Shown here piece after piece: positions 9,872 to 18,703 of a stretch of 64,000 bases of DNA. Source of the DNA: Marisediminitalea aggregata (GTDB taxonomy: Bacteria; Pseudomonadota; Gammaproteobacteria; Enterobacterales; Alteromonadaceae); NCBI RefSeq assembly GCF_900129565.1, contig NZ_FQWD01000002.1:124001-188000 (forward strand). Direction: 5' to 3'. The translations under genes were made by a program, and so were the position numbers. The notes beneath the pieces were generated by a model. That model had not been told where the DNA came from. It was given only the letters and a program-made list of their open reading frames with translations, and searched no databases. Every line of letters starts with the position of its first letter. The first letter of the stretch is position 1.

Positions 9872-11566
9872 TTACTCATCCTGCATTAACCAGCCTTTCA
9901 CCACTTGCGCAGACAGCTCTGGCTCATTGGCCACCAGCGCGCGCACGGCTTTCAGGACATCTTCATCTTTGTGTAAATCAGGCAACATCAGTGAGCCATC
10001 TGGCGCAAAGCCCACCTGACCTTCATCAAATTCTGATGACAACATATTAATGGTGTCATCGCCCAAATCCAGCCCTTCGTCGGCGTCAAAGTCATCGCCA
10101 GACTGTCCATCATCAGGATTGATAAGGCGAGACAGCATTGGACGTATCACCGCAAATATTAGCGCAATAACCACCAGACCGCCCATTACCCACTTCACCA
10201 GTGGCATAAAAAACGGCTGCTCCCAGATAGGCAACTCTTCTTCGGCACCGGTGTCGATGCGACTAAAAGGCATGCTTACCACTTCCAGGCTATCGCCCCG
10301 GGTTACGTCAAAGCCTATTCCGCCTTGCAGTAATCGACGAATGCTTAACAACTCTTCCGGCGTACGAGCTTCACTGGTTACAGTGCCGTCTTCACCGGTT
10401 GTTTGCAGATAATCGACAGCCACAGACACGCTCAATCTGCGGATCACACCGGTTTGCTGCTTAGTATGACTAATTGTAGTATCCAGCTCGTAATTGCGCG
10501 TTGATTCTTTCGTCGTTCTACCAGGCACTGGCGCTACCTGGCCATTGCCACCTGCCTGCTCAGGAATATTAGCATCCAGTGGCGGCTGATTGCTCACAGC
10601 GCCAGGAATACCGGCAGCAATGGAACCTACAGAATTTTCTTCTACTACCATTTCGCTGCGCACGGCAGGCAGATCAGGATTGTAACGACGCTGGGTTTGC
10701 TCGACGGCAGTAAAGTCCATGGTAACATCGACCTGGGCGGTATAGTTACCAATGCCAATAACCGGAATCAGAATAGAATCGATTTTTTCCTGGTATTCTG
10801 CTTCGCGTTGACGTTCGATTTCATATTCTTTGCGGGCTCGTGCACTCAGCGAATCCTGAGAACCAGAATTCAATAACCGGCCATTGCTGTCGGTTACAGT
10901 AACACGTTCTGGTTCCATGCCTTGTACCGCTGAGGCGACGATATCAACCACAGCGTCTACTTCTTCGCCGCTGATAACCGCGCCGCGGTTAGCAGTAAGC
11001 ACGACCGTTGCACTGGCTTTCTTTTCGCGACGGGCAAATACATTTTCTTTTGGTAACGCCAGCAACACGCGGGCTTTTTTGATACTGGCAATGTCTTCGA
11101 TTGTGGCGGCGATTTGTTTTTCACGCGCATGTTTCAGGCGTTCCATTTCAACGCGCTGGCTCACACCAAAGCCCATGTCCTGCATGATGATATCAGCCCC
11201 GGCTTGTTCAGCTTGTGCCAATCCTTCACGGCTCATACCCAGTTTGATTTTCTGGTATTCGTCGACCCGCACCTGAATAATGTTGCCTTCCAGTTTATAG
11301 TCAATCAGATTGGCGTCGAGGTAATCGAGGGTTTCGATGAGCTCTTCCGTATCCATTTTGGCTAGTGGACGATAATCAGGCTCTTGCACAAACAACACCA
11401 CGAAAATCGCAATGGCAACGGATATCACCAACACCACTACTAACGTCATCTGACGCATCATGTCGGTATTACCAATGCTATCCATGAAGCCAGACTTTTG
11501 CTCAGTCTCGCCGCCTGCTCCCGCGGAGTCACTTACTGCCAGATTTGTACCGGTTGCTTCAGCCAC
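9872..11566 (-). CDS. fliF: FliF, flagellar MS-ring protein
   Basis: FliF forms the MS-ring in the inner membrane. The 564-residue protein has one transmembrane helix near residues 40-65 (MTLVVVLVISVAIAIFVVLF), a YscJ-type ring-building domain (about 70-250), a large periplasmic region, a second transmembrane helix (about 455-478) and a C-terminal cytoplasmic tail that binds FliG. The start codon is GTG at 11566, with GGAG upstream. It follows fliE by 15 bases. Confidence 0.96.
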   Translation of the reverse strand: MAEATGTNLAVSDSAGAGGETEQKSGFMDSIGNTDMMRQMTLVVVLVISVAIAIFVVLFVQEPDYRPLAKMDTEELIETLDYLDANLIDYKLEGNIIQVRVDEYQKIKLGMSREGLAQAEQAGADIIMQDMGFGVSQRVEMERLKHAREKQIAATIEDIASIKKARVLLALPKENVFARREKKASATVVLTANRGAVISGEEVDAVVDIVASAVQGMEPERVTVTDSNGRLLNSGSQDSLSARARKEYEIERQREAEYQEKIDSILIPVIGIGNYTAQVDVTMDFTAVEQTQRRYNPDLPAVRSEMVVEENSVGSIAAGIPGAVSNQPPLDANIPEQAGGNGQVAPVPGRTTKESTRNYELDTTISHTKQQTGVIRRLSVSVAVDYLQTTGEDGTVTSEARTPEELLSIRRLLQGGIGFDVTRGDSLEVVSMPFSRIDTGAEEELPIWEQPFFMPLVKWVMGGLVVIALIFAVIRPMLSRLINPDDGQSGDDFDADEGLDLGDDTINMLSSEFDEGQVGFAPDGSLMLPDLHKDEDVLKAVRALVANEPELSAQVVKGWLMQDE

Positions 11567-11581
11567 AGTTCACTACTCCAC

Positions 11582-11908
11582 TTACACAGGCATATTCATG
11601 ATTTGTTTGTAGGCTTCCAGCACTTTATTTCTGACCTGCACGGTCGCTTCAAACGCAATGCCTGACTTCTCTTTTGCCAGCATTACATCAGCCATGCTCA
11701 AAGAGCGATCGCCCATTTCAAAGCGCTGCTGCATGTCTTTGGATTCCAACTGCATGTCGTTAACCTTCTCAATGGCATTACTCAATAACTGCGAGAAATC
11801 ACTTTTAGAGGTGTTGAGTTCGACCTGCGGCTGCGGATTTACGTCCAGACGAGTCTGCGCGATCATAGCCTGCATTTCCTGATACAAACTGTTGGCTTTA
11901 ACGTCCAT
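11582..11908 (-). CDS. fliE: FliE, flagellar hook-basal body junction protein
   Basis: FliE joins the MS-ring/export gate to the rod. I start it at the ATG at 11908 (MDVKANSLYQEMQAM, 108 residues) because AGGAG lies six bases upstream and the length then matches other FliE proteins. An in-frame ATG at 11941 has no ribosome site. The C-terminal segment from about residue 60, GDRSLSMADVMLAKEKSGIAF, is the conserved FliE signature. It is the first gene of the fliE-to-fliR block, behind a sigma-54 promoter at 11983-11998. Confidence 0.94.
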   Translation of the reverse strand: MDVKANSLYQEMQAMIAQTRLDVNPQPQVELNTSKSDFSQLLSNAIEKVNDMQLESKDMQQRFEMGDRSLSMADVMLAKEKSGIAFEATVQVRNKVLEAYKQIMNMPV

Positions 11909-11982
11909 AACGGCTCCTGATTGATTATTTGTCACTTCCATCGTCGGGAATATGACATTTTCTTTGACTTATGCAGAGATAC

Positions 11983-11998
11983 AGCAAGGACCAGACCA
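11983..11998 (-). promoter_or_regulatory. sigma-54 promoter upstream of fliE
   Basis: The minus strand reads TGGTCTGGTCCTTGCT: a perfect -12 element (TTGCT), GG at -24 and exact GG-N10-GC spacing. The predicted start is near 11972, about 64 bases before the fliE ATG. This fits the FlrC/RpoN control known for class III flagellar operons in Vibrio-type cascades. Confidence 0.7.
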
Positions 11999-12060
11999 AC
12001 TTTTCAAGTTAATAAAAATCAGTGGGTTAGCATGAAATGCCAAAAATATGACGGCAAAGG

Positions 12061-12080
12061 TAGGTAGGTAGATAGATAGG
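12061..12080. repeat. Short tetranucleotide repeat (five TAGR units) upstream of fliE
   Basis: Five tandem TAGR units (TAGG, TAGG, TAGA, TAGA, TAGG) lie between the flrC terminator and the fliE sigma-54 promoter, about 63-82 bases upstream of the -24 element. That is where an enhancer-binding protein would usually sit. The tract is short and imperfect, so slippage is possible but not shown. Confidence 0.6.
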
Positions 12081-12100
12081 TTGGTATTGAGGTTACCAAT

Positions 12101-12127
12101 AAAAAGAGGCGCAATTACTGCGCCTCT
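12101..12127 (-). terminator. Rho-independent terminator after flrC
   Basis: On the minus strand an eight-base-pair, GC-rich stem (GAGGCGCA/TGCGCCTC) with a five-base loop is followed by TTTTT. It lies about 20 bases past the flrC stop and separates the regulator transcript from the fliE operon. Confidence 0.88.
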
Positions 12128-12146
12128 CAAAACATAACATTTTTCG

Positions 12147-13493
12147 TTAAGCCGGTACGTCAATACCCTGATCGCGCATTCGCGCTAACTTGTATCTCAA
12201 GGTACGAGGGCTGATCCCCAGTTTTTCAGCCACGTCTTTCCGCTTGCCTTTGCAGGCGGTCAGGGTATCCAGAATGATCTGATGTTCCTGATGACGCAAC
12301 TCATTGCCTAATCTGCTGTTGTCTTCATCTGGCTCTTCGATGGTTGGTACCGCAACGGCTTGACCTGTTGCAGGTTCTATCATTAGATCGGTCGCATCAA
12401 TCGTGTTGCCTTCACATAAAATTAATGCACGCTGACACACGTTTTCCAATTCCCGCACGTTACCTGGCCAGGCGTGTTGCAGCAGTTTATTGCGCGCAGA
12501 CGCACTTAACGTAAAGCTGCCAAGACCTTGCTGGGAAGCATGCCGCGAGATCAGGTGCTCTGCCAGCGGAATAATGTCACCGCTGCGTTGACCCAAAGGC
12601 AACCAGGTAATAGGAAATACGTTCAGGCGGTAATACAAGTCTTCACGGAACTCGCCTCTGGCAACCGCTTCTTTCAGGTCGCGGTTACTGGTTGCAATGA
12701 CCCGTACATCCAAAGAGATGGTTTTACGTGCACCCAGTCGCTCGACTTCTTTTTCCTGTAGCACACGTAATAATTTGGCTTGTAACGCCAAATCCATTTC
12801 GGTGATTTCGTCGAGTAACAGCGTACCGCCCTGGGCTTGCTCAAACTTACCCGGACAGGCCTGAATTGCGCCGGTAAACGCCCCTTTCTCGTAACCAAAC
12901 AAGGTGGCTTCCAGCATATTCTCCGGAATGGCGGCGCAATTAATTGCAACAAACGAACTATTTGCCCGCTGGGAGTTGTCGTGAATATAGCGAGACAAGA
13001 CTTCTTTACCCGAACCACTTGGCCCCAACACCATCACAGTCGCTTCTGAACGCGCGACTTTGCGGGCTAACAGCAGCAACTCTTCGCTGCGCGGATCGCC
13101 TACTACCGGCTGACGGGATTCGACCTTTTGCGCAGGTGCATACCGGCCCACAAGGTTTAACAATACTTCCGGCGCGAATGGCTTGGAGAGATAGTCTGTC
13201 GCGCCGTCGCGCATAGCCTGCACGGCATCGTCGATAGTGGCATAGGCCGTCATCAACAACACGGGCAGATTGGCGTCTTTGGCTTTAATTGCTTTCAACA
13301 ATGCCAGGCCATTCATTTCGCCCATTTGGATATCACTCACCACGATATCAACAGGTTGACGGCCCAGCATCATAATGGCTTGCTCGGCACTGTCGGCAGC
13401 AACGACCTGATAATCTGCTAATAACAGGGTATCGACTAATGCTTCGCGCAGACCGGCATCGTCTTCTACGATCAAAACAGTTGTTTTTGACAT
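12147..13493 (-). CDS. flrC: FlrC, sigma-54-dependent flagellar response regulator
   Basis: FlrC is an NtrC-type activator that, when phosphorylated by FlrB, drives sigma-54 promoters of flagellar genes. The receiver domain (about 1-120) has the acidic pocket VEDD, phospho-acceptor D54 and conserved K104 (YLSKPF). The AAA+ domain has Walker A GPSGSGKEV (about 157-165) and the sigma-54-contacting GAFTGA loop. A Fis-type helix-turn-helix forms the C-terminus (about 400-445). At 448 residues it is full length. It starts three bases after flrB with GAGGGG upstream. Confidence 0.95.
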   Translation of the reverse strand: MSKTTVLIVEDDAGLREALVDTLLLADYQVVAADSAEQAIMMLGRQPVDIVVSDIQMGEMNGLALLKAIKAKDANLPVLLMTAYATIDDAVQAMRDGATDYLSKPFAPEVLLNLVGRYAPAQKVESRQPVVGDPRSEELLLLARKVARSEATVMVLGPSGSGKEVLSRYIHDNSQRANSSFVAINCAAIPENMLEATLFGYEKGAFTGAIQACPGKFEQAQGGTLLLDEITEMDLALQAKLLRVLQEKEVERLGARKTISLDVRVIATSNRDLKEAVARGEFREDLYYRLNVFPITWLPLGQRSGDIIPLAEHLISRHASQQGLGSFTLSASARNKLLQHAWPGNVRELENVCQRALILCEGNTIDATDLMIEPATGQAVAVPTIEEPDEDNSRLGNELRHQEHQIILDTLTACKGKRKDVAEKLGISPRTLRYKLARMRDQGIDVPA

Positions 13494-13496
13494 GGT

Positions 13497-14651
13497 TTAC
13501 CCCTCTTGTACCGACGTTAATGGTTCAACGTCGCTGGAAAACGCCCGAGGTAGCATCATGGCGAAACACGCGCCGCCCTCTGGCAAATTGGTGACTTGAA
13601 TTTTACCCTGATGGGCTTTAGCGACCGATTGCACTACAGCAAGTCCCAGGCCTGTGCCATGGGTTTTGGTAGTGAAGAACGGTTCAAATATCTTTTGCTT
13701 TGTGGCATCGGTAATACCCGGCCCCTGATCGGACACGGCCACCACCAGCCAGCGATTACTCACGCGAAACTGCACCTGAATCGTACTTTCTTTCGGGCTG
13801 ATCTGGCTGGCATTTTGAATCAGGTTTAATACTGCACCCTGCAGCGCCGTGAGGTTGCCGGTAATGCGTGCGTCAATATGCTGACCTTTGAACACCAGTG
13901 TCTGATTCATTCCCACTGCCATGGTTTGCGCGGTGGGCTCAATGGCGTCGAACAAAGTTGCTACGCTTATGTCATTAACCACTTGCTGTTCACCACTCTT
14001 GGCAAACAACAGCATGTCGTTAACCTGATTTTCCAGCTCTTTCAGACGATCCTGCAGTTTATTAGCAAACTGATGACTGGCATCAGCGCCTAATCCTTTG
14101 CGGGTCAGGTTGGCTGCATACAACATGGCAGCCGACAATGGCGTGCGAATTTGATGCGCCAGTGACGCGACCATTTTACCTAGTGATGACAAGCGTTGAA
14201 GGTGACTCAGACGCGCTTGTAACTGACGGGTTTCTGTTAAGTCGGTTAGCACGATAAGCTGACCCGGCTCATTCACAAGTGGCGTAATGGACAGCTTAAC
14301 CCGGCGTCCATCGTACAAAGACACCTCGTGACCATCGTCGGCGCGGGGTTTAAACGAGCGCGCGATAATGGTACGCCACAGCTCGCCTTCCAGCGGTTCC
14401 CCCAAAAAGACTTTTGCCTGCTCATTTGCCTGACGAACAATCCCCTGACCATCGATAACCACCACGCCTGCAGGCATAACCTGCAATAAGTGGTTAAGAC
14501 GAGAAGCCTGTTGTTTCAATGAGGCCAGCTCTTGCTGCTGAGTTTGAGCCTTGTCTCGGGCAACACTCAAATCGGTGAGTGTTGCGCCGGCGCCGCTTGG
14601 GGCGTCGGTGATATCCTCAATAAGATTGGCAGAACGACTTTTTAATGCCAT
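13497..14651 (-). CDS. flrB: FlrB, flagellar two-component sensor kinase
   Basis: A 384-residue histidine kinase without transmembrane segments, so it is a cytoplasmic sensor as in Vibrio FlrB and Pseudomonas FleS. A coiled coil (about 30-55) precedes a PAS-like domain (about 55-130). A HisKA segment follows with the phospho-accepting H166 (LAHQIRTPLSAAM), then an HATPase domain with the N box (LNLIQNASQI), DQGPGI and GTGLGLAV. Its partner is flrC. A strong sigma-54 promoter lies about 50 bases upstream, with GAGGATCC before the ATG. Confidence 0.94.
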   Translation of the reverse strand: MALKSRSANLIEDITDAPSGAGATLTDLSVARDKAQTQQQELASLKQQASRLNHLLQVMPAGVVVIDGQGIVRQANEQAKVFLGEPLEGELWRTIIARSFKPRADDGHEVSLYDGRRVKLSITPLVNEPGQLIVLTDLTETRQLQARLSHLQRLSSLGKMVASLAHQIRTPLSAAMLYAANLTRKGLGADASHQFANKLQDRLKELENQVNDMLLFAKSGEQQVVNDISVATLFDAIEPTAQTMAVGMNQTLVFKGQHIDARITGNLTALQGAVLNLIQNASQISPKESTIQVQFRVSNRWLVVAVSDQGPGITDATKQKIFEPFFTTKTHGTGLGLAVVQSVAKAHQGKIQVTNLPEGGACFAMMLPRAFSSDVEPLTSVQEG

Positions 14652-14698
14652 GGGATCCTCGTCAATTTGCAGACACTGATTAACTTACCCAATGATTT

Positions 14699-14714
14699 AG
14701 CATTTGCCGTGCCA
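14699..14714 (-). promoter_or_regulatory. Near-perfect sigma-54 promoter for flrBC
   Basis: The minus strand reads TGGCACGGCAAATGCT, identical to the RpoN consensus except for one base of the -12 element. The predicted start is near 14688, about 37 bases before flrB. It is the strongest -24/-12 element in the window and matches the known class II position of flrBC, under FlrA. Confidence 0.88.
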
Positions 14715-14769
14715 GAAATTACACTTTTAATTTCATATAGTTACAGCGATTTTGATAATTTAGTTTTAC

Positions 14770-14783
14770 GTCAATTAACTGAC
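14770..14783. promoter_or_regulatory. Candidate FlrA/FleQ operator upstream of flrBC
   Basis: GTCAATTAACTGAC differs at one position from the palindrome GTCAATNNATTGAC described for the FlrA orthologue FleQ of Pseudomonas. An additional half-site ATTGAC lies at 14801-14806, preceded by GTTAAT. The pair sits about 56-100 bases upstream of the -24 element, the usual range for enhancer sites. This is inference from motif and position. Confidence 0.55.
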
Positions 14784-14884
14784 GGCGAGGTTAATTAGCA
14801 ATTGACGGAGGGATGAACATTTGAAAAAAGTGGTGTTCAGAATAAGGTTAAGACGCTTGTAGCGTTAGTATTGAGAGGCAAACA

Positions 14885-16309
14885 CTATCGCTGAATATCG
14901 TATTTACGCATCTTTTCAACCAGCGTAGTCCGGCGCATACCCAGTTTATCGGCGGCCCTTGCAACCACCCATTCCTGCTGCTCCAGCGCCTGTTGAATCA
15001 AATTGATCTCAAGCTCTGAAAGGTACTCTTTCAGGTTTACGCCTTCATCAGGCAAGAAGCCATTGATGGCAGGTTCCGCTTCAACATCGTCCTGTGCGGC
15101 GCTTTCGGCAAACAATTCATTGAAAGCTTCGCGCTCAAGCACTTCTTCAGGGTAGTCCGGCTCGAAAGGTTCAACGTCGCCATACTGGTATTTTGCAGGT
15201 AGTTCCTGCACGTCGACAATTTGGCCCGGATACAGAATCATCAAACGTTCGACCAGGTTAGACAACTCCCGCACGTTACCCGACCAGGTATGTTCCATTA
15301 ACGAGCTGATAGCGCGTTCGGTAAACTTAACCGGCTCAACGCCCTCGCCATGAATACGTGTAATCAGTTCCTGTAACAACAACGGAATATCTTCACGGCG
15401 CTCGCGCAATGCAGGGCTGTCGATTGGGAATACGTTCAAACGATAATACAAGTCTTCGCGGAATTTATCGTCGGCGATCATTTTTTCTAAATCGCGGTGC
15501 GTTGCGGCAATGATTCTGACGTTACACTGCATGGGCTTGTGGCCGCCTACGCGTTCAAACGTGCGTTCTTGTAATACGCGAAGCAACTTAACCTGCATTT
15601 GCAGTGGCATATCGCCAATTTCGTCGAGGAATAATGTGCCGCCTTCGGCGAGTTCAAAACGGCCTTTACGGGCACTGATAGCACCAGTAAATGCGCCTTT
15701 CTCGTGGCCAAACAATTCACTTTCCAGCAGTTCACCGGGTATTGCTCCGCAGTTTACCGGAATAAACGGCCCGTCTTTGCGCTCAGACAAAAAGTGGACA
15801 TTACGCGCGACTACTTCTTTACCGGTACCCGACTCGCCTAGGATAAGCACGGTCGCGTCTGTTGGCGCTACCTGCTCCACCAAGCGGCGAACCAATTGAA
15901 TTTGTTCACTCTTACCGACCAGACTGCGGAACAGTCGGGTTTTCATAGGCACCGCACTATTGCGGACCGGATGGCTGCGAATGTATTCCTGACAACGGTG
16001 TATAGCCTGCGTGAGCACCGGATAAGTAATGGGCAGACTGACATGCCCCACCAAATTGCCAACCGTTGGCGTTGGTTGGTCGTCAACGTTAATCGCAACA
16101 AAGGGGTGCATAGGGAAAGTTTTAACCAGGGCTAACGCCTGTTCACCTGACGCGATATCCAATAGTACGCCGGTTGGCGACAGCTCGGTTAATTGCTCAG
16201 ACGCTTCGGATACCGAGAAGGAACGACAAGATTCACCCAAAAAGGTCAGAATTGTATGTAAATTCTGAACCAGAGCATTGTTGTCGCTGACCAGCAGGAT
16301 ATCCTTCAT
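14885..16309 (-). CDS. flrA: FlrA, sigma-54-dependent flagellar master regulator
   Basis: FlrA (FleQ family) heads the polar flagellar cascade. The N-terminal receiver-like domain (about 1-120) lacks the normal phosphorylation aspartate pattern, as expected for FleQ. The AAA+ domain has Walker [10 protein letters not shown] (about 158-166), GAFTGA and the arginine-finger region. The Fis-type C-terminal helix-turn-helix ends [20 protein letters not shown]. At 474 residues it is full length. It lies upstream of flrBC, separated by 233 bases holding their promoter. GGGGAACGA precedes the ATG. Confidence 0.95.
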   Translation of the reverse strand: MKDILLVSDNNALVQNLHTILTFLGESCRSFSVSEASEQLTELSPTGVLLDIASGEQALALVKTFPMHPFVAINVDDQPTPTVGNLVGHVSLPITYPVLTQAIHRCQEYIRSHPVRNSAVPMKTRLFRSLVGKSEQIQLVRRLVEQVAPTDATVLILGESGTGKEVVARNVHFLSERKDGPFIPVNCGAIPGELLESELFGHEKGAFTGAISARKGRFELAEGGTLFLDEIGDMPLQMQVKLLRVLQERTFERVGGHKPMQCNVRIIAATHRDLEKMIADDKFREDLYYRLNVFPIDSPALRERREDIPLLLQELITRIHGEGVEPVKFTERAISSLMEHTWSGNVRELSNLVERLMILYPGQIVDVQELPAKYQYGDVEPFEPDYPEEVLEREAFNELFAESAAQDDVEAEPAINGFLPDEGVNLKEYLSELEINLIQQALEQQEWVVARAADKLGMRRTTLVEKMRKYDIQR

Positions 16310-16343
16310 TCGTTCCCCGAAACGCTTTTGTTATTATTACTAG

Positions 16344-16352
16344 TTTATACCA
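16344..16352 (-). promoter_or_regulatory. Possible extended -10 promoter for flrA
   Basis: The minus strand reads TGGTATAAA, a TGn extended -10 hexamer about 40 bases upstream of the flrA ATG; no good -35 is present. FlrA/FleQ genes are generally read by sigma-70, which fits. The rest of the gap (to 16530) shows no other clear element. Confidence 0.4.
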
Positions 16353-16530
16353 ATCCTCACAAATGTGTGCAGTCGCGCAGTAAAGTTCTTGCCGATACCG
16401 CCTGCTCTGCTATGCAAAAACAAATTTGAATAACGATGCACTGTTGAAAAAGCGTGAGAATTGCAAACTGTGCACAGCAATTGTAGCGGTAACGCAGTGA
16501 ATCGCAACGAAAAACCGGTTCTTCAGATAC

Positions 16531-16555
16531 AAAAAAGGCAGGAAACCCTGCCTTT
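16531..16555 (-). terminator. Rho-independent terminator after the orphan flagellin
   Basis: The minus strand shows a nine-base-pair stem (AAAGGCAGG/CCTGCCTTT) with a four-base loop running into TTTTTT, 19 bases past the stop codon at 16574. It isolates the flagellin transcript from flrA. Confidence 0.9.
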
Positions 16556-16573
16556 GATTAATTTTGCGACAAT

Positions 16574-17377
16574 TTAGCCGTTCAACAGACTCAGTACCTG
16601 ACCTTGTTGTTGGTTGGCCTGCGCTTGTACCGTTAATGACGCTTGCCCTAATACATCGTTTGCGGCTTGTTGAGACACAGCCTGGGCATAATCGGTATCC
16701 TGAATACGGCTACGTGCCGCGGCGGTATTCACGTCAGACTGTGTTAAGTTTCGCGCCGTGCTGGCTAATTGATTCTGCACTGCGCCCAAATCGCCCCGGG
16801 CACTACCAACAACTTCTACTGCCGCATCAGCCGCTGCAAGGACATCCTCACTGGACTGGCTGGTAACATCAATATTCAGCACACCGTTTAACTCGCTGGC
16901 GATGTCACGCGTGTTCACACTGATTTGCTGACCAGCCTGAGCACCCACCTGAAAATTAATCTCGCTGTCAGACGACAATAATGGCTTACCGGCGAAACTC
17001 GTTTGATCGATGGTTTGGGTAATGTTTTCCTGCAGTTGGGTGATCTCAGACTGGATAGCCTGTTTGTCCGCAGCACTTAAAATGCCGCTACCGGCTTGCA
17101 CCGACAGCTCCCGAATGCGGTTAACGTCATTATTGATGCCTTCCAGACCGCCTTCGGCGACCTGAGCAAGTGATATACCGTCGTATACGTTATTAATCGC
17201 CTGGCGGTTGCCTTCTACTTGCGAAGTCAGACGATCGATAATCTGCTGCGCAGCCGCACCATCAGCAGCGCTGTTGATTTTTTTGCCTGAAGCCAGTTTT
17301 TCAAACAGCGAGTCCTGCTTTTTTTGAACTTGCTGGAGCAACGAGCTTCCGGAATCCGAATTGAAGTTGATCATCAT
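16574..17377 (-). CDS. Divergent orphan flagellin
   Basis: A 267-residue flagellin: the N-terminal domain has LASGKKINSAADGAAAQQI and the C-terminal domain ends AQANQQQGQVLSLLNG. It differs strongly from the four flagellins at 57558-62792: it starts MMINFNSDSGSSLLQQ instead of [10 protein letters not shown], and its C-terminus is Gln/Asn-rich. It is a minimal D0-D1 flagellin. The ATG at 17377 (or 17374) follows AGGAGAGG; a TTG further upstream lacks a ribosome site. It stands alone between flrA and the divergent sugar genes, with its own terminator and a sigma-70-type promoter. It could be a minor filament subunit; its role is not evident. Confidence 0.85.
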   Translation of the reverse strand: MMINFNSDSGSSLLQQVQKKQDSLFEKLASGKKINSAADGAAAQQIIDRLTSQVEGNRQAINNVYDGISLAQVAEGGLEGINNDVNRIRELSVQAGSGILSAADKQAIQSEITQLQENITQTIDQTSFAGKPLLSSDSEINFQVGAQAGQQISVNTRDIASELNGVLNIDVTSQSSEDVLAAADAAVEVVGSARGDLGAVQNQLASTARNLTQSDVNTAAARSRIQDTDYAQAVSQQAANDVLGQASLTVQAQANQQQGQVLSLLNG

Positions 17378-17465
17378 CCTCTCCTCTACCTCTATCAAAT
17401 ATAACAAAACATCGACGAAAAAGTAAGCAATCCAGGATTATTCAGTTATCCATTTTAATAACTAT

Positions 17466-17494
17466 GTATAATCCCTCGCCATGCATAGCGTCAA
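17466..17494 (-). promoter_or_regulatory. sigma-70-type promoter of the orphan flagellin
   Basis: The minus strand shows -35 TTGACG, a 17-base spacer and -10 TTATAC (TATACA with an 18-base spacer). The predicted start is about 80 bases before the flagellin ATG. No sigma-28 or sigma-54 element was found on this side of the divergent region. Confidence 0.55.
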
Positions 17495-17594
17495 TATTCT
17501 AACGTCGGACACTGGAATGATTTTTGAATACTAATTTTGAATAGTATTATAGATTGTGCATGCATTACCTCCGTAGGCCAGAAAACTCACCGGT

Positions 17595-17621
17595 TAAGGC
17601 AAACGGAAAACAGGCCGATAA
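17595..17621 (+). promoter_or_regulatory. sigma-28 (FliA) promoter of the sugar trio
   Basis: TAAGGCAA, an 11-base spacer and GCCGATAA match the flagellar sigma-28 consensus TAAAGTTT-N11-GCCGATAA, with a perfect -10. The predicted start is near 17628, about 20 bases before the ATG at 17648. It would place the plus-strand sugar genes in the late flagellar regulon. Confidence 0.65.
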
Positions 17622-17647
17622 CCTAATTATCGTCGACAAAAAGTATC

Positions 17648-18703
17648 ATGATGACTATTACAGCCGCAGTGCTTACTGAATGTGGTAAGCCATTGGAAAT
17701 CATTGAAAATATAGCGATCCCTGAACTGGGTCGTGGTCAGGTGCTGGTGAAGATTCACTATACGGGAGTTTGCCACTCTCAGCTAATGGAGGCGACCGGA
17801 GCGCGTGGCGAGGACCGCTACCTGCCTCACATGCTGGGGCACGAGGCAACGGCTACCGTGGTTGATATAGGACCAGACGTGTCCACTGTTTTGCCTGGCG
17901 ACAAAGTCGTGCTGGGCTGGTTGAAAGGAACGGGTATTGACGCCGGTGGTTGTGTTTATGAATCCCCCATTGGCAAAATCAATGCAGGCCCGGTGACAAC
18001 ATTCAGTAATTACAGCGTGGTGTCCGAAAACCGCTGCTATTCGTTACCTCCGCAAATAGGACTGCAGGAAGGCGTACTGTTTGGCTGTGCGCTGCCTACC
18101 GGGATGGGGATGGTGCAAAACCAGTTGTCGCTGTCATCAGAGCACAGTGTAGGAATAATGGGACTGGGCGGAATAGGTATGTCTGCACTCATCGCAGCGG
18201 TAAATTGTGGTGCACGACTCATCGTAGCCATTGATACGAACGATGACAAACTCGCACTCGCCAGGCATATTGGAGCGCACATTACGCTGAACCCAACGTC
18301 CGAATCACTGGCAGAATCAATTCAACAAGCCAATCAGGGTGAATTGCTCGATTTTATTGTAGAAGCTGCCGGCAGTTGCCGTACCATCGAATCTGCCTTT
18401 TCATTGATTCATCGCCAACACGGTAAATGTGTCTTTGCTTCACACCCCAAACACGGCGACAAAATTCACTTAGACCCGTTTGAGCTTATTTGCGGAAAAA
18501 CCATTGAAGGTTCCTGGGGAGGCGGCGCTAACCCATTGACCTTATTGAATCAGGCCGCAAATAATAAACAATCATTAGCGCCTCTGCGCCATTTGTTGTC
18601 TGACGCATATCCGCTGTCACAGATAAACCAGGCCCTGGAAGATCTCGCCAATCAAAAGGTAGTCAGAGCCATCATTAAACTGGATGGTAACGAAGATGAA
18701 TGA
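17648..18703 (+). CDS. Zinc-type alcohol dehydrogenase family oxidoreductase
   Basis: A 351-residue medium-chain dehydrogenase. The catalytic zinc site is visible (GVCHSQ with C42, and GHEAT with H65), as is the NAD(P)-binding GLGGIGMSAL near 176. The four-cysteine structural zinc lobe normally near residues 90-115 is absent; that stretch reads GWLKGTGIDAGGC. It probably oxidises or reduces an alcohol or keto group, here presumably on a sugar intermediate, although the substrate cannot be read from sequence. It is the first gene of a three-gene plus-strand operon behind a sigma-28 promoter, overlapping the next gene by eight bases. The ribosome site is weak. Confidence 0.75.
   Translation: MMTITAAVLTECGKPLEIIENIAIPELGRGQVLVKIHYTGVCHSQLMEATGARGEDRYLPHMLGHEATATVVDIGPDVSTVLPGDKVVLGWLKGTGIDAGGCVYESPIGKINAGPVTTFSNYSVVSENRCYSLPPQIGLQEGVLFGCALPTGMGMVQNQLSLSSEHSVGIMGLGGIGMSALIAAVNCGARLIVAIDTNDDKLALARHIGAHITLNPTSESLAESIQQANQGELLDFIVEAAGSCRTIESAFSLIHRQHGKCVFASHPKHGDKIHLDPFELICGKTIEGSWGGGANPLTLLNQAANNKQSLAPLRHLLSDAYPLSQINQALEDLANQKVVRAIIKLDGNEDE

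Noticed and set aside
16379..16398. TAAAGTT followed by GCCGATA on the plus strand upstream of flrA
   Set aside because: Resembles both halves of a sigma-28 promoter but without the 11-base spacer, and it points toward the orphan flagellin terminator, so it is not a promoter.
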